64,000 bases of DNA from Polymorphospora lycopeni. Its GTDB lineage: Bacteria; Actinomycetota; Actinomycetes; Mycobacteriales; Micromonosporaceae. The position numbers and the translations under genes are program-made. The stretch lies in contig NZ_JBCGDC010000023.1 in NCBI RefSeq assembly GCF_042237075.1, positions 14,663 to 78,662 on the forward strand, in the 5' to 3' direction. The first letter of the stretch is position 1; the number at the start of each line of letters is the position of its first letter. The notes under the pieces were generated by a model. The model saw only the letters and a program-made list of their open reading frames with translations. It was not told the origin of the DNA and searched no databases. Of the stretch, positions 1 to 7,781 are shown piece after piece.

Positions 1-822
1 AGTTTGGGCTTGCCGTCGGTGTGGCGGGTGGTCGCGGGCGCGGTGCCGGCGTTGGCGTCGCTGGGGTTGTTGACGCATTTCGTGGCGACGGCGGAGTTGT
101 TCAACGGGACGCGGACGTCGAGGTCGCCGTACACGTATCTGCTGGCGAACTGGGGTGAGCTGGCGATGGCGGCGGTGGTCGCGCTGCTGGCGTGCCTGTC
201 GCTCGGCGGGGTCCTCGCCTCAGCTTTGGCGGTGTCGGGGTCGGCGGCCAGGTCGCCGGGTGTGCGGGTCGGGACGGGGCTGGTCGCGGCGGCGGTGATG
301 GGGGTGTCTGTCGCGGGCTTGTACGGGGTGGGTGCGGCGTTGTTCTTCGGGATGCCGTTGAATCCGTTCCTGCGGTGGTCGTTGTGGCCGGTGGTACCGG
401 TCGCGGTGGTGGCGGTGGTCGGCTCGCTGGTGGCGGCCCGGTCGGGGCGTGCGCCGACGGCGGGGTGGCATGGCTGGCTGGCGTTCCCGGTCTCGTCGGT
501 GCTGGCCGCGTCGGTCGGGATGGTGCTGCTGCAGTACTCGATGACCGCGTCGCGGTGGCCGGATCTCGTGCTGCTCCTCGACGCGGCCGGCCGGGTCGGT
601 GGGCTGCTGCTCGGGGTGGGGATGGCGCTGGCCGTGGTGTCGGGGTGGCTGCCCAGGCTGTTGGCGGCGGCGCCGCTGGCGGTGTTCTGCGCGGCGGTCA
701 TCAGCGCACCGGCGACCGGGGTGCTGGCGGTCATGTACGTGGTGGCGGTGACGGTGTGGTGGCTCCGCCGCCTGTGGCACCTGGTTCGCAGCCCGATACG
801 GGCCGAGCACCATGCCTGGTGA
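1..822 (+). CDS. Multi-pass membrane protein, 5' end may lie outside the window
   Basis: The frame is open from the first base, so the true start may lie to the left; an in-frame TTG at 4 is the first possible start seen. About 273 codons are visible and strongly hydrophobic, with roughly seven membrane-spanning stretches (about residues 8-25, 52-75, 88-115, 120-145, 155-178, 188-215 and 218-250) and a short basic tail. No catalytic motif or known domain is recognised. It lies 171 bp upstream of the membrane-anchored BTAD gene on the same strand. A role as an accessory membrane part of the conjugative element is inferred from position only. Confidence 0.6.
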   Translation, partial: SLGLPSVWRVVAGAVPALASLGLLTHFVATAELFNGTRTSRSPYTYLLANWGELAMAAVVALLACLSLGGVLASALAVSGSAARSPGVRVGTGLVAAAVMGVSVAGLYGVGAALFFGMPLNPFLRWSLWPVVPVAVVAVVGSLVAARSGRAPTAGWHGWLAFPVSSVLAASVGMVLLQYSMTASRWPDLVLLLDAAGRVGGLLLGVGMALAVVSGWLPRLLAAAPLAVFCAAVISAPATGVLAVMYVVAVTVWWLRRLWHLVRSPIRAEHHAW

Positions 823-993
823 CCGGGCCTGGCGCCTCCGCCCGACACATGTGGCCGCTGGGTCCGGAGCGTGCCAGGTGCCGGGCCGCGACACGAGCCG
901 GCGCCTTTGGCGGGGTGAGGTGGCCAGGCCGGGTGCTGATCCGGCGGGACCGGTCGGCTGCGGCGGCTTACGCCCGATGACGGGTGGGGGTAG

Positions 994-3006
994 GTGATGC
1001 GGTGGCCGCGGCAAGTAATGGCCGGGCTGATGCTCATGCTGCTGCTGGTCGGGCTGCCGCTGGCGTTGGTGCGGCTGGTCGGCTGGCCGCTGCCGCGACG
1101 GTGGCCGGACCAGGAGCAGTTGGCGGCGTGGATCGCCGAGCCGTTGACCGAACAGGCGCTCGCGGCAGCGTTCGCGCTGGCGGCCTGGCTGATCTGGCTT
1201 CTGCTGGTCGCCGCGATCGTCGCCGATGCGCTGGTACGGCTGCGACGTACGGTGCGGTGGCTGCGCCGGGTGCCGGTGCCGACACCATGGCAGGCGACCG
1301 CGACCGGTCTCGTCGGGGCCACGATGCTGACCGCCGCCAGCGCCGACCTGGCACCATCCGCCACCGCGCATCCACCACCCCCGACTGGGACGCCCGCCGA
1401 CCACGACTCCGACCGGTCCCCGCCTTCCCCGGCCGCCTCAGTGGGGGTGGGGTTGCCGGACGGCGGCTGGCTTCCGTACGCCCTCGCGGTACAGGTGGCG
1501 TCGGCCGCGGCCCTGGTATGGTTCCGGCGCCGCCGCGACTACATCCCCAACACCCCCCACACCCAGGCCGACGGTGACCTGGCGCCGTTGCCGGCGACGG
1601 TCGCCGCCGTCCAGGCCGCCCTCGACCCGACCGACACCGACGATCCGGAAGACCAACCGCGGCAGCCGGCACTCGATGTCGAGGTCGCCGGGCTCGGCGA
1701 CCTGCCGACCGGCCTGCTCCACCTCACCGGTCCCGGAGCCACCGACGCGGGCCGCGGCCTGCTCATCGCCGCCGCCCTCGCCAGCCACGACGGCCCACAC
1801 ACGCTTATGACCACCACAGCAGACCTGGCCACCCTGCTCGACACCGACCCCAGCTCCGCCGGAACCTGGCAAAACACCAACACGCTACGGGTCATCGATA
1901 CGATTCACGACGCCCCCACAGCCCTCGAACAAGAGGGGGCAGGCAACAGCCGCCAGGCTGTCGAACTCGCAAAGCGGTGCCTGATCCTGCTCACCCGCAC
2001 CTCGGTCGACTCCGACATCGCCGACCGTCTGGCGTCGGCTGGCTTGCCGGGGTCGTCGTGGACCGTGGTCGTGCTCGGTGAGGCACCGGCTGACGGCCGT
2101 GCCTGGCAGGTGGCCGCGGACGGCACCACCACCGACGGACGGCGATTGTGTGTTTTGGGCGTCAGCGCCTTGCGGGACCTGCTTTCCCTGGCCCGGCAGG
2201 CATACCCGACCAGCTCGGACGTTCGAGGACCCGCCTCGCCGGCCACCGCGGCGACGCCACCTGCGGTCGAGACCGGCCGGCTGCGGCTACGTGTCCTGGG
2301 CCGACTGGAGATCACCTGCGACGGCACGCCACTGGTCGTCCGCCGCAGCGCGGCCTGGCAGGTCCTGGTCCTGCTCGCCGTCCACGCCGACGGGGTGCCC
2401 AGTGAGCGGATGGCCCGCATGATCTGGCCGCACCACCGCTCAGCTGTGACCACAACCCGGCTCTACACCACTGTCAGCGACCTGCGAGGGACGCTGCGCG
2501 CCGCGACCGGCTCGGGCATCATCGCCCGCGAAGGCGACCTCTACCGACTCGACCCCGACCACATCACCGTCGACCTGTGGGAACTCCGCTGCACTCTCCA
2601 GGCCGCGGCCCGCGCGGTGACGCCCAGCGCCCGACAGCAGGTCCTCGGCGCAATCGTCGGCCGGCCACCCGAACCACTCGCGGAGGGACGGCCCTGGCCC
2701 TGGCTGGCCGCCGCCCGTGAAGCCCTGCGCCGGGAGGTCATCGACGCCCACACCACCCTGGCCGGCGCCTGCGATCCACAGACTGCGCTGGTGCTGCTGC
2801 AAGAGGCCATCAATGTCGACCCACTCAACGAGGACCTGTACCGCCGCACCGCCCGAGCCCTGGCCGACACCGGCCAGCACACCGCCATCCCCACGCTCAT
2901 CGACACGTATGCCGACCACCTTGCCAGCGTCGGCCTCACGATCAGCGACGACCTGCGGTCCCTGGTTGCGAGCCAGACACGAACCGACGTATCCGACAGC
3001 CTCTGA
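994..3006 (+). CDS. Membrane-anchored BTAD (SARP-type activator domain) protein without LysM
   Basis: GTG at 994 or the adjacent ATG at 997 is the start, behind a GGGGGTAGG-rich site. The 670-residue protein has two N-terminal membrane segments (about 10-30 and 55-80), a third hydrophobic stretch near 150-170, a low-complexity linker, and from about residue 427 a winged-helix plus BTAD/TPR region like that of DnrI/SARP regulators (it opens with RLRLRVLGRLEI and later has EAINVDPLNEDLYRR). It is a clear paralogue of the protein at 7782: the N-terminal pattern LVRLxGxPxPxxxPDxxxLxxW is shared, but the LysM domain is missing here. Membrane-bound BTAD proteins of this kind are common beside actinobacterial conjugation genes. 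The target and signal are unknown. Confidence 0.8.
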   Translation: MMRWPRQVMAGLMLMLLLVGLPLALVRLVGWPLPRRWPDQEQLAAWIAEPLTEQALAAAFALAAWLIWLLLVAAIVADALVRLRRTVRWLRRVPVPTPWQATATGLVGATMLTAASADLAPSATAHPPPPTGTPADHDSDRSPPSPAASVGVGLPDGGWLPYALAVQVASAAALVWFRRRRDYIPNTPHTQADGDLAPLPATVAAVQAALDPTDTDDPEDQPRQPALDVEVAGLGDLPTGLLHLTGPGATDAGRGLLIAAALASHDGPHTLMTTTADLATLLDTDPSSAGTWQNTNTLRVIDTIHDAPTALEQEGAGNSRQAVELAKRCLILLTRTSVDSDIADRLASAGLPGSSWTVVVLGEAPADGRAWQVAADGTTTDGRRLCVLGVSALRDLLSLARQAYPTSSDVRGPASPATAATPPAVETGRLRLRVLGRLEITCDGTPLVVRRSAAWQVLVLLAVHADGVPSERMARMIWPHHRSAVTTTRLYTTVSDLRGTLRAATGSGIIAREGDLYRLDPDHITVDLWELRCTLQAAARAVTPSARQQVLGAIVGRPPEPLAEGRPWPWLAAAREALRREVIDAHTTLAGACDPQTALVLLQEAINVDPLNEDLYRRTARALADTGQHTAIPTLIDTYADHLASVGLTISDDLRSLVASQTRTDVSDSL

Positions 3007-3206
3007 GTGGCGTGTCGGCAACCGTACGGCCCGCGATCAGCTTGAAAGTCCCGTCTGGTGATCGCCCGGGTTCGGCGACCGGAGGTGTCTGCGAGGTCAA
3101 TCACGCGGAAGGGCGGGCGTGAGTCCCTTCGGCGTGGCTGATACCGGCAAGATCCGTACGAGGCCTGAGGTTGATTAGATTTCAGTCCACTATTCGCTGA
3201 ACTCAG

Positions 3207-3752
3207 TCATACGGTGGTCGCTGCCGGCCAGACGCGGATAAGATAGCGTTCGATTCCAATTATTCGATGCCAGGCGGCGTCCGACTCTGCGGTCGTCGCG
3301 TGCCTGGTTTGACGTCGCGCACGAACGATGGCTTCCCGTGCCGCCTCTCGGCCATCATGGGCGAGGCGTACGGAGTACATACCCGCACCCGCTCCGGCGT
3401 CAAGGTTCCGAAATGGTTCCGGTGCGTCTCCCTCGCCATCGGATACCCAGAAGTGTCCGGTCGTCCACGTCAAGGTGCGAGGTTCCTGCCATTGCCAAGG
3501 GGCTTCGAAGACCTCTGGGGCGGTGCCCCAGATCTCTACCCGAACCGTCGGGTGACTGGACTGATCAGCGCAGCGGACGAGAAGCGTTCCTCCGGCAGTA
3601 CCGAAGAGCCGCCCGCCACCTCGTCCTTGGCCCGGCTCGCGCGCATCGTCGAAAGCCGCAAGTTCCGCGTCGACCATCGCCTCATAATCCGTATCCTGGA
3701 CGAAGAACAGCCCATCGCTGGTCAGGATGGCGCTCTCGGCTACCACGGGCAT
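3207..3752 (-). CDS. Cytoplasmic hypothetical protein, candidate immunity protein for the NucA/NucB nuclease
   Basis: The protein has 181 residues, no signal peptide and no membrane segment. ATG at 3752 follows a good AGGGAGA site. The sequence is acidic and Trp/Phe-rich in the middle (for example VEIWGTAPEVFEAPWQWQ), as in small beta-rich binding proteins; no family is recognised. It is the last gene of a three-gene leftward operon, starting 70 bp inside the upstream secreted nuclease gene, so translation is probably coupled. A cytosolic protein directly behind a secreted DNase is the usual position of an immunity protein, but that role is inferred from context alone. Confidence 0.6.
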   Translation of the reverse strand: MPVVAESAILTSDGLFFVQDTDYEAMVDAELAAFDDAREPGQGRGGGRLFGTAGGTLLVRCADQSSHPTVRVEIWGTAPEVFEAPWQWQEPRTLTWTTGHFWVSDGEGDAPEPFRNLDAGAGAGMYSVRLAHDGREAAREAIVRARRQTRHATTAESDAAWHRIIGIERYLIRVWPAATTV

Positions 3753-5049
3753 GTTGTCTCCCTATGCGGAAGTCGGTGTGGAGTATTCGGTTGGCCTGAT
3801 AGAATCGGGTGTTTAGGTAACGTTGGCCCGACCTTTGGTTGTCCACCTCACCGATAATGCGGGCTGATCCGTTCCACGTCTGCCAGCCATCGGGGTTTCC
3901 CGTAGAGACGGTGCTGCCCATGTAAGCGCCTTCGAATGTGCTGGCGAAAGGATACTCATCGCAGTTCAGATTGGGAGCGTGGGCGTCCTCGCCCCAGACA
4001 TCGTCGCATACCAGGTTGGCGTTCTCTCTGTTCCTCGTTTGATTTGGTGGATCGACCATCCGGTGGAGTGGGCGCTGGTTGGCGCCGAGTTCCGGCCGAT
4101 ACTTGCCGGGAACGCTCTTCCCTGGAAACGAAGGGAAGGTTCGCTCGGGTCGATGAAGGGCATCGTCAATGTGCTGAATCGATTCGGTAACGGAGTCCTC
4201 GTCGTTCTCCGCACGTGCCAGTTTGACTAGGTCGAAGGTGGGGATGAAGTCTGAGAAAACCGTGCCGTTGTGCTGGCCGGCACGTGCCCCGGCTGAATCG
4301 AAGCGGACCTCGGCCTTGGTCATGTCGTTATCGATCCATGGCGTGATGTTCGGCTGTGCCGGGGTGATGGCCATGCTCATAGTGGTGAAGGCGCGGGCGA
4401 TGAACTCGTCGCCGATGCCGGTGCCGTTTGCCGAGGTCATGGTGAGGTGGAAGCCGCCGGTGGTGCGCCAGGTCCCGAGGGGCTGAGTCAGTTCACCGAG
4501 GATCGGGTTGCAGTTGATGAAGCTGCCGCAGCCAGAGAGGGTGACGCGCATGGGAGTGGTTTCCCGTTCGGCGCCGCCCAGCGCCTTCCAGTCGTCGAAG
4601 GTCAGGTAGAAGTCGATCTGGCGGGTGCCGTTTTGTGCTATGCCGACGAGGGTGTAGTCGAATTCGACGCTGGCGATGGAGGTGCTGCATCCCTGGCAGC
4701 GAAGTTGGACTTCCCGGTGACCGATGAAACAGCGGTTGAACCGGTCCTTCATCCATCCTTCCTGGGTACTCGCCGCCGTTGCGTGGTGGGTACGGCACTC
4801 CTGCTTCAAGTTGTCTTCGGGCAGGAGCGCGGCGGTTGTGGCGGAGGGGAGGTGATGGTCCGGTGGGTTGCTGTTCGTTTGTGGGGCGGTGTCGGGAGCG
4901 ACCGGCGTGCCGCCTTCGGATTCGGTGACGACCCACGCCGCAGGTGCGTCTCCGGAGGGAAAAGGGGACGCGGAGGCGGGAACAGCAAGGGTGATCATTG
5001 TGGCGGTGGTCGCCAGAAGGGCGATCAGGCCGCGCCGGCTGTGGATCAC
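3682..5049 (-). CDS. Secreted NucA/NucB-type deoxyribonuclease
   Basis: GTG at 5049 overlaps the TGA of the upstream lectin gene (GTGA) and follows AAGGAG, giving 455 residues. An Arg-containing N-terminus, a hydrophobic core and PASASPF give a signal peptide of about 27 residues. A central region with many paired cysteines (about 85-190) is unassigned. Near the C-terminus, CDDVWG followed by LNCDEYPFASTFEGA is the core motif of the NucA/NucB nuclease family (DEYPFAxTxEG), about residues 345-375, and an Asn/Arg-rich stretch follows as in that family. The last 25 or so residues (after RILHTDF) are unlike the family and run into the start of the next gene. The product is probably an exported DNase acting on extracellular or competitor DNA. 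Confidence 0.75.
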   Translation of the reverse strand: MIHSRRGLIALLATTATMITLAVPASASPFPSGDAPAAWVVTESEGGTPVAPDTAPQTNSNPPDHHLPSATTAALLPEDNLKQECRTHHATAASTQEGWMKDRFNRCFIGHREVQLRCQGCSTSIASVEFDYTLVGIAQNGTRQIDFYLTFDDWKALGGAERETTPMRVTLSGCGSFINCNPILGELTQPLGTWRTTGGFHLTMTSANGTGIGDEFIARAFTTMSMAITPAQPNITPWIDNDMTKAEVRFDSAGARAGQHNGTVFSDFIPTFDLVKLARAENDEDSVTESIQHIDDALHRPERTFPSFPGKSVPGKYRPELGANQRPLHRMVDPPNQTRNRENANLVCDDVWGEDAHAPNLNCDEYPFASTFEGAYMGSTVSTGNPDGWQTWNGSARIIGEVDNQRSGQRYLNTRFYQANRILHTDFRIGRQHARGSRERHPDQRWAVLRPGYGL

Positions 5050-6848
5050 GCCAACTCCTTCCGGGAGCAGTCGTCGCCGAGACACGCGTACAGCAGGCGA
5101 CCGGTGGAGGCCTGATAGACCAGGGTGTAGCCGTCGAACGTTCCGGGGCGGCTGCCCAGGCCGGGGACGGTGTCAGTTCCGGTCACGACGTGGACCAGTT
5201 CGGTCCCCGCGACGGGCACGGACGTACCCGTTCGGCTGCTGAGGTCGTTGATCGTCATGGTCGTCACCTGGGCGGGGGCAAGTGCGGTGTCGGTGGTCGT
5301 GCGTCCACCCAAGGTGCCGTGCGCCAACTCGAGGGCCTTGTCGCTTGTCACCGGACGCCCTTCACCGCTGATGGTCGCAGCGGAGGTGCTGGTGACGTTG
5401 CAGACCTTGCGCGCGTGAACGCAGTCGGCGAGGCCGGGGACGGTGTCGATGCATTGTGCGGCATCGGTGGCCATGCAGGCGGCGAGTGCGCGCTGGTCGA
5501 CGCCGTTATGGAAGGCCGGCATCGCGGAAGGTTGTGGTTGGACGGTGGTGGCCGGCGCGGCCAGAGTTCCGACCGCGGGCTTGCCTACGACGAACCGGTC
5601 GACCTCCGGCACGCTGTTGGCCACGGCGCGCGGGACAAGGGAGGTGGTGAAGCACCACGGGGGCGTGTTCGGGTTACCAAACGCGAGAGCCAGGGGATCT
5701 GGCTGGCCGCAGACGTTGGCGGCGAAGCCGCCGATCTCGGACAGCCGTGGCCGCCGCCAGAGGCTGTTGGCGTCCATGACCTGCACCCGATTCTCGAAGG
5801 GCGTGGCGAGGGCGGTGGTTTCGTCGTACTGCGGCAGGAGCCCGTACTCGACTTCTCTGGTTCGACTGCCGGTGATCAGGTGGGTGGTTCCCACGGGGTT
5901 GAAGTCATAGAGGATGTCCCACTGGCCGTTGGACGTTCCCAGGCTCATCCAGGTGTGCATCTGCCCGTTGGCGAGCTGTGAGTCGGGAGCGATGATGGCG
6001 TGGTACTCCTGAACGATGCCGCCCTGCTCGAGCCAGTACGCGGTGTAGTCGGTCCGGCCCAGGTCTGGATCGAACTGGGCGCGCCATCCCATCTCGACGC
6101 TGTCGCAGCACGGGTCGCCGCCGGAGCTGTCGATCGGATTCCACGCGACCATGTTGTCGAGCCTGTTGTGCTGCGGCTCCGTGGCCTGGGCGTTGAGGGT
6201 GGCCGGCTGCTGCCGCCAGCTGGCCATGACTCCCGAGACCGGGCTGGGAAGGTCCACGCAGAGACCGATTACCGTGCGGCTGGGGCACTCGGCCGGACCG
6301 ATGCGGGTCCGCCACATCTGCGTGCTATACAGCCCGCATCCCCACATTGACAAGGGTTCGCCGTTGGTGCGGGTCAGGATGTCGATGCACCGGCCATCAC
6401 GCATGCTCTTGAGCTCGAAACCGCCGGTCGGGAATACCTGGTTGCCCCCGATGGTCCAGCGTTGCTCGTTCGTGCTGTTGCAGTCGGCGATGATGACAGA
6501 GGCGCCAACGACGTCGCCGCTCGCCGTGGACTTCTCCAGGCACCGTCCCGACGACAGGTGCTTGATCCGGTAGACCGGGCTGGTGCCACCGGTGACGACC
6601 TCGAATGACCACCGTTGTGCCTTCACCGCAGCCGGAAGTCCGGACTGGAAGGTTCGAACACGTACCTGCGTGCCCGCGGCGTCAGCGTCGGTGGCGAGCA
6701 CATTCAGATCGCCCTGTACTGCCTGGCCGATTGCGACCGGCTCAGGTGGCGGCGTCGCCGCCCTCGCAGGTTCCGCTATCCAGAAGCCACTGCCCAGCGT
6801 GACTACGGCGGCGAGTGAATACGCCAACCGTCCTCTGGAGTTACGCAC
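5046..6848 (-). CDS. Secreted ricin-type beta-trefoil (R-type lectin) protein
   Basis: GTG at 6848 follows AGGAG and gives 600 residues. The N-terminus (RGRLAYSLAAVVTLGSGFWI, ending near ARAATPP) is a signal peptide. From about residue 40 to 190 a ricin-type trefoil is seen, with the repeated Q-x-W signature (QRWSF, EQRWTI, QMWRT) and paired cysteines (GRCLEKS, GRCIDIL). The remaining 400 residues are unassigned, contain several Cys pairs (for example PCC) and are likely a folded extracellular domain. It heads the operon with the nuclease and the small cytosolic protein and overlaps the nuclease start by 4 bp. A carbohydrate-binding or delivery role for the nuclease is an inference. Confidence 0.75.
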   Translation of the reverse strand: MRNSRGRLAYSLAAVVTLGSGFWIAEPARAATPPPEPVAIGQAVQGDLNVLATDADAAGTQVRVRTFQSGLPAAVKAQRWSFEVVTGGTSPVYRIKHLSSGRCLEKSTASGDVVGASVIIADCNSTNEQRWTIGGNQVFPTGGFELKSMRDGRCIDILTRTNGEPLSMWGCGLYSTQMWRTRIGPAECPSRTVIGLCVDLPSPVSGVMASWRQQPATLNAQATEPQHNRLDNMVAWNPIDSSGGDPCCDSVEMGWRAQFDPDLGRTDYTAYWLEQGGIVQEYHAIIAPDSQLANGQMHTWMSLGTSNGQWDILYDFNPVGTTHLITGSRTREVEYGLLPQYDETTALATPFENRVQVMDANSLWRRPRLSEIGGFAANVCGQPDPLALAFGNPNTPPWCFTTSLVPRAVANSVPEVDRFVVGKPAVGTLAAPATTVQPQPSAMPAFHNGVDQRALAACMATDAAQCIDTVPGLADCVHARKVCNVTSTSAATISGEGRPVTSDKALELAHGTLGGRTTTDTALAPAQVTTMTINDLSSRTGTSVPVAGTELVHVVTGTDTVPGLGSRPGTFDGYTLVYQASTGRLLYACLGDDCSRKELA

Positions 6849-7781
6849 GTCATGGACTCCTCTCCGTTGCGACTGTTCCGGAGCCTGGTCGGCTCCGGGT
6901 AGACAGCGCGAAACACAGAGGATGATGGCGAAGAGTGCCCGAATCATCTCTCTGTGTTACGGCGGTGAGCTCATGGTTCCATCTAGATCATTGGATGTCT
7001 GTCCGTTTGGTCGTGAGTAACCTCATATCGAAACAGGTTGACTGCCTACCCCGTCGTCAGTGGTCAGCCTCTGTAGGGTCGACGGCTCGGCCGGAAGATC
7101 GTGCTGAGCGAGGGTGTGCCCATCATCAGTCCGTCGCGCCAGACCTCACCGCTTACCAGCGCACCAACTGCCGTGCGCTGGGCCTGACCGATGCGGGCGG
7201 CCCAGGCGGTGCCGGCCTTCCGGCATCCGGTCAGGTGTTGCCGAGCGAGGTGGGTGCGGGCGATGAGTTGCCCGGCGTCAGTCGGGGTGCCGAGGATGCT
7301 GGTGGGCGCCGTTGACGAGGCGGTCGAGGCGTGGCACTCGCGCGGAGAATGTGGGTGAACTCTGCCGCACCTCATCTTCGGCATCGGGGGAGGCTTCGCC
7401 GACCGCATCGTCGAGGCCTACCTGCGGGAGGACGGCGATGCCCTGGACTGGCGGAGCGTTCTCGAGTTGCCGACCAGGCATGTCGACCGGCGGCCAAATG
7501 GAGGCTGCTGAAGAAGTCGCAGGTCAAGGTCGGTTTGTAAGGTCGTGTCAGGTCCTGTTAGGTCGTGTAAGGTCCGTTCCCCTGCCCTACCGGCCCGATC
7601 CGTCCTAGCGTCGATCTCGACCGGATTGGTCCGGTCGAACCTCTCATCCCCTGGCACACACTGGCGATCCCGAGCCGGCCCGATCATCACGGCCGGCCCG
7701 GGTGATCGTCCATGCCCTCGTGCCCGTCGAAAGGGGTTCACCGGGCCAGCCGCAGTTGCAGACGGTGCGGAGGAGTCGACG
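6849..7781. other. 933-bp gene-poor region between the lectin operon and the second BTAD gene
   Basis: This gap holds the promoter region of the leftward lectin operon, a phased repeat array (7521-7579, listed separately) and the leader of the rightward BTAD gene. A rightward stretch of about 7358-7510 ending in TGA reads like coding sequence (includes FADRIVEAYLRED) but has a stop just upstream and no start, so it may be the tail of a decayed gene of unknown kind. Nothing else is supported. Confidence 0.4.
7521..7579 (+). repeat. Helically phased AGGTC direct repeats
   Basis: AGGTC occurs at 7521, 7527, 7540, 7550, 7560 and 7570. The last four are exactly 10 bp apart (AGGTCGTGTC, AGGTCCTGTT, AGGTCGTGTA, AGGTCCGTTC), one helical turn. 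The array lies about 200 bp upstream of the LysM-BTAD gene. Direct repeats at about one-turn spacing are how SARP-type regulators bind DNA, so this is a plausible operator for one of the BTAD proteins or another regulator; binding is inferred. Confidence 0.6.

Noticed and set aside
220..1404. Long leftward open frame opposite the first genes
   Set aside because: His/Arg/Pro/Gln-rich, no start signal, exact antisense of the membrane and BTAD genes; typical shadow in GC-rich DNA.
4447..5981. Rightward open frames opposite the nuclease and lectin genes
   Set aside because: The leftward frames carry signal peptides, the nuclease core and trefoil QxW motifs; the rightward ones show no motif and biased Gly/Arg content.
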